DNA from: Aeromicrobium sp. Sec7.5
Lineage (GTDB): Bacteria > Actinomycetota > Actinomycetes > Propionibacteriales > Nocardioidaceae
NCBI RefSeq assembly: GCF_036867135.1
Contig: NZ_JBAJIJ010000001.1
Location: 620,001 to 684,000 of the forward strand
DNA length: 64,000 nt
Direction of reading: 5' to 3'
Part shown: positions 9,530 to 18,065 of the stretch, in pieces
Numbering within the stretch: the first letter of the stretch is position 1
Layout of the letters: the number at the start of each line of letters is the position of its first letter
Translations under genes and position numbers: made by a program
The notes under the pieces: generated by a model
Told to the model about the DNA's origin: nothing
What the model saw: the letters and a program-made list of their open reading frames with translations, nothing else
Database searches by the model: none

Positions 9530-11089
9530 GTGGCCAATCTCGCCGCCCTGCTGGAGAATTCCGCCCAGAGCTACGTCGATCGCACGGCGATCGTGTTCGG
9601 CGACACCAAGCTGAACTACGCCCAGGTCAACGGCGCCGCCAACCAGGTCGCGAACCTGCTGGTCGAGCGTGGCGTCAAGCCCGGCGACAAGGTGGCGCTG
9701 TCGTGCCCGAACCTGCCGTACTTCTCGATCATCTACTACGGGATCCTCAAGGCCGGCGCCACCGTCGTGCCGCTCAACGTGCTGCTGAAGGCCCGCGAGG
9801 TCGCCTACCACCTCGACGACTCCGACGCGGTCGCGTACTTCGCGTTCGAGGGCACCGCCGACCTGCCGATCGGCGAGGCGGCGTGGGACGGCTTCCAGGC
9901 CACCGACTCCTGCCAGGATTTCTTCCTGATCAAGCTCGACTCGGCCGCCCCGGCGCCGCTGGAGGGCCCCGAGTACTACGCGCCCCTCGTGGCCGTGCAG
10001 CCGCCCACGTTCGAGACCGTCGAGCGGGACGACGACGAGACCGCCGTGATCCTCTACACGTCCGGCACCACCGGTCAGCCCAAGGGTGCGGAGCTGCGTC
10101 ACCGCAACATGCGTGACAACGCCCTGTCCGGCAAGGACCTCTTCGGGGCGAACGCCGACACCCCTGACACGTACCTGTGCGTCCTGCCGCTGTTCCACTC
10201 CTTCGGCCAGACCGTCATCCAGAACGGTGGTTTCGCCTTCGGCGGCACCGTCGTGATGCTGCCCCGGTTCGAGGCGGAGCCCGCGATCGGCCTGATGGTG
10301 CGCGAGAAGGTCACGTTCTTCGCGGGCGTGCCCACGATGTACTGGGGCCTGCTCGGCGCCCTGACCCCGGAGCACCCGGTGGCCGAGATCGCCGCGAACC
10401 TGCGGGTCGCGGCTGCGGGCGGCTCGGCCCTGCCGGTCGAGGTGCACAAGAACTTCCAGGAGCGCTTCGGCGTCACGATCCTCGAGGGCTACGGCCTGTC
10501 GGAGACCTCGCCGGTGGCCTCGTTCAGCGTGTTCGGCGAGCAGCCCAAGGTCGGCTCGATCGGCAAGCCGATCCCCGGCGTCGAGATGAAGCTCATCAAC
10601 GACGACTGGACCGACGTGCCGGGCGGTGACCCTGACGCGATCGGCGAGATCGCGATCAAGGGCCACAACATCATGAAGGGCTACTACGACCGCCCCGAGG
10701 CCACGGCCGAGGCGATCCAGGACGGCTGGTTCCGCTCCGGTGACCTCGGGAAGAAGGACGCCGACGGCTACTACTTCATCGTCGACCGCTCCAAGGACAT
10801 GATCATCCGCGGCGGCTACAACGTGTACCCGCGCGAGATCGAGGAGGTGCTGATGCAGCACCCGGCGGTCTCGCTGGTCGCGGTCATCGGCGTCCCGCAC
10901 GAGTCGCACGGCGAGGAGATCAAGGCCGTCGTCGTCAAGAACAAGGACCACGACGACGTCACCGAGGAGACGCTCGTCGCCTGGGGCAAGGAGCAGTTCG
11001 CCGCGTACAAGTACCCGCGCGTGGTCGAGTTCCGTGACGAGCTCCCCATGACGTCGACCGGCAAGATCCTCAAGAGAGAGCTGAGCTGA
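9530..11089 (+). CDS. Long-chain fatty-acid-CoA ligase family (AMP-binding) protein
   Basis: 519 residues of the ANL adenylating superfamily. The ATP-binding P-loop LYTSGTTGQPKGAE, the adenylate motif EGYGLSETSP, the hinge region GWFRSGDLGKKDADGYYFIV-DR and the C-terminal STGKILKREL with the catalytic lysine are all intact. Such enzymes activate fatty or aromatic acids to CoA thioesters; the 519-residue size and sequence feel fit FadD-type medium/long-chain ligases. The GTG start has AAGGAG eight bases upstream and TAGGCT (9487-9492) as a likely -10. The substrate remains open. Confidence 0.92.
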   Translation: MANLAALLENSAQSYVDRTAIVFGDTKLNYAQVNGAANQVANLLVERGVKPGDKVALSCPNLPYFSIIYYGILKAGATVVPLNVLLKAREVAYHLDDSDAVAYFAFEGTADLPIGEAAWDGFQATDSCQDFFLIKLDSAAPAPLEGPEYYAPLVAVQPPTFETVERDDDETAVILYTSGTTGQPKGAELRHRNMRDNALSGKDLFGANADTPDTYLCVLPLFHSFGQTVIQNGGFAFGGTVVMLPRFEAEPAIGLMVREKVTFFAGVPTMYWGLLGALTPEHPVAEIAANLRVAAAGGSALPVEVHKNFQERFGVTILEGYGLSETSPVASFSVFGEQPKVGSIGKPIPGVEMKLINDDWTDVPGGDPDAIGEIAIKGHNIMKGYYDRPEATAEAIQDGWFRSGDLGKKDADGYYFIVDRSKDMIIRGGYNVYPREIEEVLMQHPAVSLVAVIGVPHESHGEEIKAVVVKNKDHDDVTEETLVAWGKEQFAAYKYPRVVEFRDELPMTSTGKILKRELS

Positions 11090-11174
11090 AGACCGTGTCT
11101 GAGCGCCAGCGAGTAGTTCAGCGGAGTGTCATCGGGGCATCTCCGTACCGTTTCTTCTTCACGGAGGTGGCCCG

Positions 11175-12071
11175 ATGAGCGCTGCAGGATGGCACCCGGA
11201 CCCCGAGGGCCGGCACGAGTACCGCTACTGGGACGGCTCGGTCTGGACCGAGCACGTCAGCAACCAGGGCAACCAGTCCGTCTCCCCGCTCGGCGCGGCA
11301 CCCGCTGACACGGGTGCGGCGGCCGGTGCTGCGGGCGGCTTCGCCCAGCAGCAGGGCGGTGGCGGTCTGACGCCTCAGCCTGCCGTGGGCGGCGACCCGT
11401 GGTCCGGCCTGTCCGGCGACCTGGTCGACGGCACGTTCAGCGAGGTCGAGGGCATCGGCCCGCAGAAGCAGAACAGCAGGCTGCTGCGGGTGCGCATCGC
11501 CGAGCCGTTCATGGCCAAGCAGGGCGCGATGGTGGCCTACCAGGGCAACGTCGACTTCCAGTACTCCGGTGGCGGCGCGGCCAAGTTCCTCAAGAAGGCC
11601 CTCACGGGCGAGGGTCTGTCGCTCATGGGCGTCAGTGGACAGGGCGACGTGTTCCTCGCCGACACCGGCAAGCACGTCCACATCCTCAAGATCGAGAATG
11701 GTGGCCTGTCGGTCAACGGCAACGCCGTGCTGGCGTTCAGCTCTTCGCTGGACTGGAACGTCGAGCGGGTCAAGGGCGGCAGCATGGTCGCGGGTGGCCT
11801 GTTCAACACGACCCTGCGCGGCACGGGCTGGGTCGCCATCACCACCGACGGCGAGCCGGTCGTGCTCAACCCGGCGGAGGCGGCCACGTACGCCGACGCC
11901 AACGCGCTCATCGCGTGGTCGCTGGGACTGCAGACGTCGATCAAGTCCAGCTTCACGGCCGGATCGCTCATCGGTCGCGGCTCCGGCGAGGCCTTCCAGG
12001 TCGCGTTCCAGGGCCCCGGGTTCGTCATCGTGCAGCCCTCCGAGGGCCCGCAGGTGCCCACCGCCGGCTGA
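11175..12071 (+). CDS. AIM24 family protein with N-terminal DUF2510 domain
   Basis: 298 residues. Residues 1-30 (AAGWHPDPEGRHEYRYWDGSVWTEH, split here by its Trp-rich spacing) form the short DUF2510 motif common in actinobacterial surface-associated proteins. A Gly/Ala/Gln-rich linker follows, and residues from about 75 onward form an AIM24 beta-barrel domain (QNSRLLRVRIAEPFMAKQGA, then GEGLSLMGVSGQGDVFLAD). AIM24 proteins are of unclear function; eukaryotic members act at mitochondrial membranes. The ATG has a strong GGAGGTGG ribosome site. A 15-base-pair terminator-like stem follows the stop. Confidence 0.88.
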   Translation: MSAAGWHPDPEGRHEYRYWDGSVWTEHVSNQGNQSVSPLGAAPADTGAAAGAAGGFAQQQGGGGLTPQPAVGGDPWSGLSGDLVDGTFSEVEGIGPQKQNSRLLRVRIAEPFMAKQGAMVAYQGNVDFQYSGGGAAKFLKKALTGEGLSLMGVSGQGDVFLADTGKHVHILKIENGGLSVNGNAVLAFSSSLDWNVERVKGGSMVAGGLFNTTLRGTGWVAITTDGEPVVLNPAEAATYADANALIAWSLGLQTSIKSSFTAGSLIGRGSGEAFQVAFQGPGFVIVQPSEGPQVPTAG

Positions 12072-12081
12072 TCGCCTCGCC

Positions 12082-12121
12082 GACGCCCCCGGTCCCCGCG
12101 CGACGCGGGACCGGGGGCGTC
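12082..12121 (+). terminator. Strong hairpin between AIM24 gene and purS
   Basis: GACGCCCCCGGTCCC at 12082-12096 pairs perfectly with its complement at 12107-12121 (15 base pairs, ten-base loop). It lacks a U-tract but directly follows the AIM24 stop and precedes the purS promoter, so it should insulate the two units. Confidence 0.7.
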
Positions 12122-12143
12122 GTCGTCGGCCTGGGGGCGCGGA

Positions 12144-12149
12144 TAGACT
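12144..12149 (+). promoter_or_regulatory. -10 element of purS
   Basis: TAGACT lies seven bases before the purS ATG, identical in sequence to the -10s of purA and glmU. Confidence 0.5.
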
Positions 12150-12156
12150 TCGCCTC

Positions 12157-12399
12157 ATGCCTCGCGTGATCGTCGACGTCATGCCCAAGCCCGAGATTCT
12201 CGACCCGCAGGGGAAGGCCGTCCACGGCGCCCTCCCGCGGCTCGGCTTCGAGGGCATCACCGATGTCCGCCAGGGCAAGCGCTTCGAGCTCGAGGTCGCC
12301 GCGACCGACGAGGCGACGCTCGCCGAGGTCGCGAAGGTCGCCGAGACGCTGCTCTCGAACCCCGTCATCGAGGACTACACCGTGCGGGTCGACGGCTGA
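12157..12399 (+). CDS. purS: FGAM synthase subunit PurS
   Basis: 80 residues, the standard PurS size. The pattern [20 protein letters not shown] followed by a strand-helix-strand ([19 protein letters not shown]) is diagnostic. PurS bridges PurL and PurQ in the formylglycinamidine ribonucleotide synthase complex and helps channel ammonia. Its TGA overlaps the purQ ATG by one base (TGATG), giving tight translational coupling. The ATG at 12157 has TAGACT at the leaderless distance. Confidence 0.95.
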   Translation: MPRVIVDVMPKPEILDPQGKAVHGALPRLGFEGITDVRQGKRFELEVAATDEATLAEVAKVAETLLSNPVIEDYTVRVDG

Positions 12400-13076
12400 T
12401 GGCGCCGAAGGTCGGCGTCGTCACGTTCCCGGGCTCGCTCGACGACGTCGACGCGCGTCGTGCGGTGCGCCTCGCGGGCGCCGAGCCCGTCGCCCTGTGG
12501 CACGGCGACCACGACCTGCAGGGTGTCGACGCGATCGTGCTGCCGGGCGGCTTCTCGTACGGCGACTACCTGCGCTGCGGCGCGATCGCCCGGTTCGCGC
12601 CGATCATGACCGAGGTCGTGGAGGCCGCCAACGCCGGCGTGCCGGTGCTCGGCATCTGCAACGGCTTCCAGATCCTGTGCGAGTCGCACCTGCTGCCGGG
12701 TGCGCTGATCCGCAACGACCACCGCACCTTCGTGTGCCGTGACCAGCAGCTCGTGATCGAGAACGCCGCCACCGCGTGGACCTCCGACTACACGGCGAGC
12801 CAGACCATCACGGTGCCGCTCAAGAACGGCGAGGGCGGCTTCGTCGCTGACGCGGCCACGCTCGACGCGCTCGAGGGCGAGGGTCGGGTCGTCGCGCGCT
12901 ACGTGGGCGGCAACCCCAACGGCTCGCTGCGCGACATCGCCGGCATCACCAACGAGCGCGGCAACGTCGTGGGCCTCATGCCACACCCCGAGCACGCGGT
13001 CGAGGAGCTCACGGGCCCCGGCACCGACGGCCTGGGCTTCTTCACGTCGGCCCTCACCGCCCTGGTGTCGCGATGA
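12399..13076 (+). CDS. purQ: FGAM synthase glutaminase subunit PurQ
   Basis: 225 residues of the class I glutamine amidotransferase fold. The nucleophile elbow is [11 protein letters not shown] with the catalytic Cys, and the C-terminal [10 protein letters not shown] supplies His and Glu. [19 protein letters not shown] is also family-typical. PurQ hydrolyses glutamine and delivers ammonia to PurL. purL, which often follows in this phylum, is not here; the next gene is an unrelated small membrane protein. A GAGCGCAGCGAGGG stretch common in actinobacterial intergenic DNA starts at the stop codon. Confidence 0.97.
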   Translation: MAPKVGVVTFPGSLDDVDARRAVRLAGAEPVALWHGDHDLQGVDAIVLPGGFSYGDYLRCGAIARFAPIMTEVVEAANAGVPVLGICNGFQILCESHLLPGALIRNDHRTFVCRDQQLVIENAATAWTSDYTASQTITVPLKNGEGGFVADAATLDALEGEGRVVARYVGGNPNGSLRDIAGITNERGNVVGLMPHPEHAVEELTGPGTDGLGFFTSALTALVSR

Positions 13077-13152
13077 CCGAGCGCAGCGAGGGAACGATGA
13101 TCCGGTCGTCGCGGTGTCGCCCTACGCTCGTGATCTTCCAGGGGGCACCGCG

Positions 13153-13371
13153 ATGACTCTGTCGACGAGCGCCGCGATCCTGCTGGTGGTCGCGGGCGCC
13201 TGGAACCTCTTCATCTGGCCGCAGTTCGCCAAGCGGATCATCGCCGATCCCCGCTCGCGCGACGAGCACGGCGGCCGGACGACGTTCTTCACGGTCCACG
13301 CCGTGCTCATCTCGGTGTCGCTCGCCCTCGGCCTCTCGGTCGGGTTCATCGGCGTCATCGCCCTGTTCTGA
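13153..13371 (+). CDS. SCO4848-like small membrane protein
   Basis: 72 residues with two predicted membrane helices: about residues 5-25 (AAILLVVAGAWNLFIWPQF) and 45-70 (FTVHAVLISVSLALGLSVGF). Between them is a short basic/acidic loop with IIADPRSRDE. This size and layout match the SCO4848 family found near purine genes in actinomycetes; no function is known. The ATG at 13153 is preceded by AGGGGG. A longer frame beginning at 13114 would add a non-conserved tail. Confidence 0.75.
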   Translation: MTLSTSAAILLVVAGAWNLFIWPQFAKRIIADPRSRDEHGGRTTFFTVHAVLISVSLALGLSVGFIGVIALF

Positions 13372-13412
13372 GAGAGCAAGGTCCCAGTCCACACCAAGCC
13401 CGAGGGGGAGCC

Positions 13413-13691
13413 ATGGCCACCGAGGTCCGACGCAACGACGACGCGGGACGCTACGAGATCCTCGTGGACGGAGCCGTGGCCGGATTCACCGAGATCAAGC
13501 CGCGCGACGGCGTGCTGATCATGCCGCACACGCTGATCGACGACGCGTACTCGGGCCAGGGTCTCGCCAAGATCCTGGTGACGGGCGCGCTCGACGACAT
13601 CCGTGCCCGAGGCGAGCGCATCAAGCCGCTCTGCTCGTACGTCCGGTCGTTCCTCGAGAAGAACCCGTCGTACGGCGACCTCGTCGCCTGA
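13413..13691 (+). CDS. GNAT-like N-acetyltransferase (YjdJ type, COG2388)
   Basis: 92 residues, the short single-domain GNAT subfamily. It has the pattern YEILVDGAVAGFTEI, then IMPHTLIDDAYSGQGLAKIL (the acetyl-CoA pyrophosphate-binding turn) and IKPLCSYVRSFLEKNPSYGD, the conserved C-terminal end. Members may acetylate small molecules, but substrates are undetermined. The ATG has GAGGGGGAG as ribosome site. It lies 41 bases after the SCO4848-like gene and could be co-transcribed with it. Confidence 0.9.
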   Translation: MATEVRRNDDAGRYEILVDGAVAGFTEIKPRDGVLIMPHTLIDDAYSGQGLAKILVTGALDDIRARGERIKPLCSYVRSFLEKNPSYGDLVA

Positions 13692-13909
13692 TCGCGAGGT
13701 CTGATCCTGGGGCGACGTGTGCCATCGCACGTCGCTCGATGAAGGTCGGCGGTCCCATCCGCGGTACGCTGGCCGTGGTGGCCCACTGTTCAGTCCAATG
13801 CTGAACCCTGTGTTGAAGCAATTGTTGACACCGTTTCTCGGGCCCCGAAGCACCATTCGCAGCGCGACGTCTCGTCGCGCGCCGGTGCCCGAACTCGTCT
13901 GAGAGATAC

Positions 13910-15361
13910 GTGAACTCCACACCTGTCGACACTGCGTCGACCCCGTCCACCCTGCCCACCACCACCGGCTTCTCCGCCTACGGGCTGCCCAAGCCGCTCG
14001 TGAAGGCGCTCGCCCGTCAGGGCATCGTCGAGCCCACCCCGATCCAGCAGGTCGTCGTCCCGGCGGCTCTGTCCGGCGTGAACGTGCTCGGCCGTGCCCG
14101 CACCGGCTCCGGCAAGACCCTGTCGTTCGGCATCCCCGTGCTCGACACCCTCGCGGGCGGCCAGCGCCGCTCGAAGGCGCCCCGCGGCCTGATCCTCGTG
14201 CCCACCCGCGAGCTCGCCACCCAGATCGAGCGCGACCTCGCCGGCATGGCCGAGGCCCTGCACCTGCGCACCATGACGGTGCTCGGCGGCATGCCGATCG
14301 GCCGCCAGGCCGCCCGGCTGCGTGACGGCGTCGACCTCGTCGTCGCCACGCCCGGCCGGCTCACCGACCTGATCGACCGCCGGGCCGTGACGCTCGACGA
14401 CCTCGAGATCATCGTGCTCGACGAGGCCGACCACCTGTGCGACCTCGGCTTCTACAAGCCGATCGACGCCCTCCTGACGGCCACGCCGCGCAAGGCCCAG
14501 CGTCTCCTGCTCTCGGCCACGCTCGACGGCGACGTCGACAAGCTCGTCAAGCGCCACCTGCCCGAGCACGTCCTGCACGACGTGGCCGAGCCGCTCGTGG
14601 AGCAGGGCGAGATGACGCACCACGTCGTGGTCGCGGACCGCACCGAGAAGCTGCAGGTCGTGCGCGACCTGCTGGCCAACACGCCCCGCACGATCGTGTT
14701 CGCGCGCACCCGTCGCGGCGCCGCGCGCGTCGCGAAGCAGCTCACGCTCGCGGGCATCGAGGCCGTCGACCTCCACGGTGACCTCGACCAGCGCAAGCGC
14801 GAGCGCAACCTCGCTCGGTTCTCCTCGGGCGACGCCCAGGTCATCGTCGCGACCGACATCGCCGCCCGCGGCATCCACGTCGACGACGTCCCGCTCGTGC
14901 TGCACTTCGACGCCCCGGCCGAGCACAAGGCCTACACGCACCGCTCCGGCCGCACGGCGCGCGCGGGCGAGTCCGGCACGGTCGTCACGATGACGACGCC
15001 GGAGGACCTGCGCGACCTGCTCCAGCTGCAGCGCAAGGCCGGCGTCGTCGCGCGCCAGCACCGTCGCAACGAGCTCGCCTCGCCGTTCACGGTCGCCTCG
15101 ATGGCCACGACCGGTCGTCCCGGCGAGTCGGCCCCGGCGGCCGGCGGTCGCGGCGGCGACCACACCCCGGGTGGTCGCAGCGGTGGGGGTCGTGGCGGCA
15201 ACGGCGGAGGCAACGGTGGCTCGCGCCGCCGTCGTCCCTCGGGCGGCGGCCAGGGCGGCCGACCGCAGTCGTCGGGCCGTCCGCAGTCGTCCGGTCGCAG
15301 CCAGGGGCAGGGTGGCCAGCAGCACCGCTCCGGCGGTCGCACCGGCGGCTCCTCGCGCTGA
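13910..15361 (+). CDS. DEAD-box RNA helicase
   Basis: 483 residues. The Q motif region (GFSAYGLPKPLVKALARQGI), motif I ARTGSGKT, Ia PTRELATQ, II VLDEADHL, III SAT, IV region TIVFARTRRGAARVA, V ATDIAARGI and VI HRSGRTARAG are all intact, so an active ATP-dependent RNA helicase is expected (RhlE/DeaD type; ribosome assembly, cold adaptation, RNA decay). Residues from about 400 form a low-complexity Gly/Arg/Gln tail with RGG-like repeats, typical of RNA-binding or phase-separating helicases. The upstream 218 bases hold no other gene and may be a long 5' leader. A terminator hairpin follows. Confidence 0.95.
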   Translation: MNSTPVDTASTPSTLPTTTGFSAYGLPKPLVKALARQGIVEPTPIQQVVVPAALSGVNVLGRARTGSGKTLSFGIPVLDTLAGGQRRSKAPRGLILVPTRELATQIERDLAGMAEALHLRTMTVLGGMPIGRQAARLRDGVDLVVATPGRLTDLIDRRAVTLDDLEIIVLDEADHLCDLGFYKPIDALLTATPRKAQRLLLSATLDGDVDKLVKRHLPEHVLHDVAEPLVEQGEMTHHVVVADRTEKLQVVRDLLANTPRTIVFARTRRGAARVAKQLTLAGIEAVDLHGDLDQRKRERNLARFSSGDAQVIVATDIAARGIHVDDVPLVLHFDAPAEHKAYTHRSGRTARAGESGTVVTMTTPEDLRDLLQLQRKAGVVARQHRRNELASPFTVASMATTGRPGESAPAAGGRGGDHTPGGRSGGGRGGNGGGNGGSRRRRPSGGGQGGRPQSSGRPQSSGRSQGQGGQQHRSGGRTGGSSR

Positions 15362-15377
15362 TCCAGCAGTTCCCCGG

Positions 15378-15405
15378 CAGGCGGTCCCGTTCACGGGGCC
15401 GCCTG
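15378..15405 (+). terminator. Hairpin after DEAD-box helicase
   Basis: CAGGCGGTCCC at 15378-15388 pairs with GGGGCCGCCTG at 15395-15405 (one T-G wobble) around a six-base loop. It begins 17 bases after the helicase stop and is followed by TCGTGCTG. Confidence 0.65.
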
Positions 15406-15517
15406 TCGTGCTGCGCGGTTGTGGTGCGGCTCGGCCTGTGGTCACCAGTTCTGGGCCGTGGCCGTGTGTCGGTCACCGTCGGGCGAGGTGCAGGTGCCGC
15501 ACGAGTTGACCGCACGC

Positions 15518-15523
15518 CATAGT
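15518..15523 (+). promoter_or_regulatory. -10 element of Nramp gene
   Basis: CATAGT lies six bases before the GTG at 15530. This supports that start over in-frame GTG codons further upstream. Confidence 0.45.
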
Positions 15524-15529
15524 GGACCC

Positions 15530-16747
15530 GTGCTGGTCAGGACGGGGTGGCGACGGATCGCGTTGATCGGTCCTGCCTTCATCGCGGCGGTCGCGTACGT
15601 CGACCCGGGCAACGTGGCCACCAACGTCACGGCCGGTGCCACGTTCGGCTACACGCTGGTCTGGGTCGTGGTGCTCGCCAACGTCATGGCGGTGCTCGTG
15701 CAGTACCTCTCGGCGAAGCTCGGGCTCGTGACGCGCCGCTCGCTCGCGACCCACCTGGGGGAGCGGCTGCCCCGCGGCCCGCGGCTCGCGTACTGGGTGC
15801 AGGCCGAGGCGATCGCCATCGCGACCGATCTCGCGGAGGTCGTCGGCGGGGCGATCGCCCTGTACCTGCTGTTCGACCTCCCGCTCGTGGTCGGCGCGGG
15901 GGTCACGGTCGTGGTGTCGGTGCTGATCCTGCTGATCGGCGACCGCCACGGCCAGAGCGCGCTCGAGCGCACCATCATGGGCTTCCTGGCGCTCATCGCC
16001 GTCGGCTTCGTCGCCGGCCTGTTCGTCGCGCCGCCCGAGGCGATCGACCTGATGGGCGGACTCGTGCCGCGCTTCGACGGGGCCGAGAGCGTGCTCCTGG
16101 CCTCCGGCATCATCGGCGCGACCGTGATGCCACACGTCATCTACCTGCACTCCAGCCTCACGGTGGATCGCCTTGGTCCTCGGGCGGAGGGACTCAGCGT
16201 TCCCACGCTCCTGCGGGTCACCCGGGTCGACGTCGCGGCCGCGTTGGTGCTGGCCGGGCTCCTCAACCTCTCGCTCCTCGTGCTCGCGGCCTCGGCCCTC
16301 TACGGCATCGACGGCACCGACACCCTCACCGGCGTCCACGAGGTCGTCACGTCCGAGCTGGGGGCGGGGGTCGCGCTGCTGTTCGCGGTCGCGCTCCTGG
16401 GCTCGGGACTCGCCTCGACGTCGGTCGGCAGTGCCGCCGGCGCGGAGGTCATGCAGGGCCTGCTGGGCATCCGGCTGCCCCGCCTCGTGCGCCGCGTCGT
16501 GACGGCGATCCCCGCGGTCGTCGTGCTGGCGGTCGGTATCGAGCCCAGCCGGGCGCTCGTCGTCTCCCAGGTGGTCCTGTCGCTCGGCATCCCGTTCGCC
16601 CTCGTGCCGCTGGTGCTGCTGACGTCGAGTCGGTCGGTCATGGGCGAGCACGTGAACCGGCGGGCCGTGTCACTCGCAGCGTGGGCGGTCGCCGCCGTCG
16701 TGATCACGCTCAACCTCGCCCTGCTCTGGCTCACGTTCGGCGGTTGA
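15530..16747 (+). CDS. mntH: Nramp family divalent metal transporter
   Basis: 405 residues, about eleven membrane helices. Helix 1 contains the metal-binding DPGN motif (AAVAYVDPGNVATNVTAGA) and helix 6 carries the MPH motif (GATVMPHVIYLHSS), the two signatures of Nramp/MntH proton-coupled Mn2+/Fe2+ importers. I place the start at GTG 15530, where the protein begins VLVRTGWRRIALIGPAF; upstream in-frame GTG codons at 15488 and 15494 are possible but less conserved. No MntR or Fur box is obvious. Mn2+ as main substrate is inferred from the family. Confidence 0.92.
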   Translation: MLVRTGWRRIALIGPAFIAAVAYVDPGNVATNVTAGATFGYTLVWVVVLANVMAVLVQYLSAKLGLVTRRSLATHLGERLPRGPRLAYWVQAEAIAIATDLAEVVGGAIALYLLFDLPLVVGAGVTVVVSVLILLIGDRHGQSALERTIMGFLALIAVGFVAGLFVAPPEAIDLMGGLVPRFDGAESVLLASGIIGATVMPHVIYLHSSLTVDRLGPRAEGLSVPTLLRVTRVDVAAALVLAGLLNLSLLVLAASALYGIDGTDTLTGVHEVVTSELGAGVALLFAVALLGSGLASTSVGSAAGAEVMQGLLGIRLPRLVRRVVTAIPAVVVLAVGIEPSRALVVSQVVLSLGIPFALVPLVLLTSSRSVMGEHVNRRAVSLAAWAVAAVVITLNLALLWLTFGG

Positions 16748-16763
16748 CCGGCGCCGGGTGTGC

Positions 16764-16769
16764 CATGAT
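16764..16769 (+). promoter_or_regulatory. -10 element of PhaC-like gene
   Basis: CATGAT is followed by CCCGGG and the GTG at 16776. The same hexamer and spacing occur before the Fpg/Nei gene. Confidence 0.4.
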
Positions 16770-16775
16770 CCCGGG

Positions 16776-17840
16776 GTGGCGATGTCTCCCTTGCGGATCC
16801 CGCGCGACCTCGGTGCCGCCCGCGTCAACCTGGTCGACAAGGTGCGCCGGCGTCCCCTCGCCGACCTCCGGCCCATGCCGCGCGAGGTCGTCCGCGAGAA
16901 CGAGCGGTTCACGCTGTATCGCTACGACCGCGCCGACGGCGCCCGTCCGCGCGGCAAGCCGCTGTTCCTGACCCCGCCGCTCGCGGCTCCTGCCCTGGCC
17001 TTCGACCTGCGACGTGGCTGCAGCGTGGCGGAGTACTTCGTCAACCAGGGCCGCGACGTCTACCTCGTCGACTACGGCCCCGTGAACTTCGGGCACCGCG
17101 CGCTCGGGATCGAGCACTGGGTGAACCGGCTCCTGCCCGAGGCGCTCGCCGAGGCGTCGGTCGACGCCGGCGGCGAGGACCTGCACATGGCCGGATGGAG
17201 CCTCGGTGGCATCTTCACGATGTTCACGGCGGCGGCGCGCCAGGACCTGCCGATCGCGTCGGTCACCGCGGTCGCGAGCCCCTTCGACCTGCGCCAGGTG
17301 CCCCTGCTGGCGCTCGCGCGACCGGTCGACCGGGTGCTCGGAGGCCTGGTCGGCCCGACCTACCGCGCTCTCGGCGGCGTCCCGGCGCCGCTGACCAAGT
17401 GGGGTTTCCAGCTGTCGGCCGCCGACAAGTACCTGACCAAGCCGATCTCGGTGCTGACGCACGCCGACGATCGTGACTTCCTCGCCCAGCTGGAGGCCGT
17501 CGACCGGTTCATGAGCAGCATGTACGCCTATCCGGGTCGGACCTTCGGGCAGCTGTACCACGTCGTGATGCGCACCAACGAGTTCGCGACGGGCACGATG
17601 CAGCTCGGCGGTCGTCCCGTGCGGCTGGCCGACATCGACGTGCCGGTCCTCGTGGTGGCGGGCCTCAACGACACGCTGGCGCCCCTGCCGGCCGTCGAGC
17701 ACCTGCTCGACCTCGTCACGGGTGCGCCGCGCAGCCAGCTCCTGCAGGCGCCGGGCGGCCACCTCGGCGTGCTCACCGGTCGCGCTGCCGTGCGCACCAC
17801 CTGGCCCGGCATGCAGGGCTTCTTCACGACCGTCGACTGA
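16776..17840 (+). CDS. PhaC-like alpha/beta hydrolase
   Basis: 354 residues. The segments PLFLTPPLAAPALAFDLRRG, SVAEYFVNQGRDVYLVDYGP and PVLVVAGLNDTLAPLPAVEHL follow polyhydroxyalkanoate synthases of class I/III. The nucleophile elbow reads MAGWSLGGIF, with serine where true PHA synthases have cysteine (GxCxGG). It is therefore more likely a hydrolase or acyltransferase than a polymerase. The Asp of the triad is probably in GLNDT and the His in PGGHLGV. GTG 16776 is chosen from the CATGAT spacing; ATG 16782 is an alternative. A cluster of inverted repeats follows the stop. Confidence 0.8.
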   Translation: MAMSPLRIPRDLGAARVNLVDKVRRRPLADLRPMPREVVRENERFTLYRYDRADGARPRGKPLFLTPPLAAPALAFDLRRGCSVAEYFVNQGRDVYLVDYGPVNFGHRALGIEHWVNRLLPEALAEASVDAGGEDLHMAGWSLGGIFTMFTAAARQDLPIASVTAVASPFDLRQVPLLALARPVDRVLGGLVGPTYRALGGVPAPLTKWGFQLSAADKYLTKPISVLTHADDRDFLAQLEAVDRFMSSMYAYPGRTFGQLYHVVMRTNEFATGTMQLGGRPVRLADIDVPVLVVAGLNDTLAPLPAVEHLLDLVTGAPRSQLLQAPGGHLGVLTGRAAVRTTWPGMQGFFTTVD

Positions 17841-17856
17841 GGTCCGCCCGGCGCGC

Positions 17857-17999
17857 GCGGTGAGTCTTCCCCCCTGGGGCGGTGAGTCTTCCACCCATCG
17901 GGGTCGGCAGGCCGGGGCGGTGAGTCTTCCACCGCACGAGGGCCCAGGAGGTGGAACACTCACCGCCCGCGCCCGGAACGGTGGAACACTCACCGCCCC
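17857..17999. repeat. TGAGTSTTCC inverted repeat cluster A
   Basis: Five copies of an approximately 19-base motif. Three are on the plus strand (17857-17873, 17876-17896, 17914-17933; GGCGGTGAGTCTTCCACC) and two are inverted (17950-17968 and 17980-17999; GGTGGAACACTCACCGCC). Plus copies come first and inverted copies last, so the whole block can fold into nested hairpins. The same motif recurs at 39542-39655 and 40712-40796. No coding function is apparent. Confidence 0.9.
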
Positions 18000-18053
18000 G
18001 CCGTCGCGTGCCTCCGCCGCGCCCGAGGCTGGGCAGAGGTCGGTGCCGCGCGC

Positions 18054-18059
18054 CATGAT
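18054..18059 (+). promoter_or_regulatory. -10 element of Fpg/Nei gene
   Basis: CATGAT lies six bases before the ATG at 18066; predicted leaderless. Confidence 0.4.
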
Positions 18060-18065
18060 GGGGCC

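Noticed and set aside
13692..13909. Cold-shock-type leader or small gene before the DEAD-box helicase
   Set aside because: TTGACA at 13825-13830 has no acceptable -10 at normal spacing, and the 61-codon frame there shows no natural protein character. It may be a long leader, but I cannot support a defined element.
17841..18065. CRISPR array at repeat cluster A
   Set aside because: Copies are in both orientations, spacers range from 2 to about 17 bases, and no cas gene is present.
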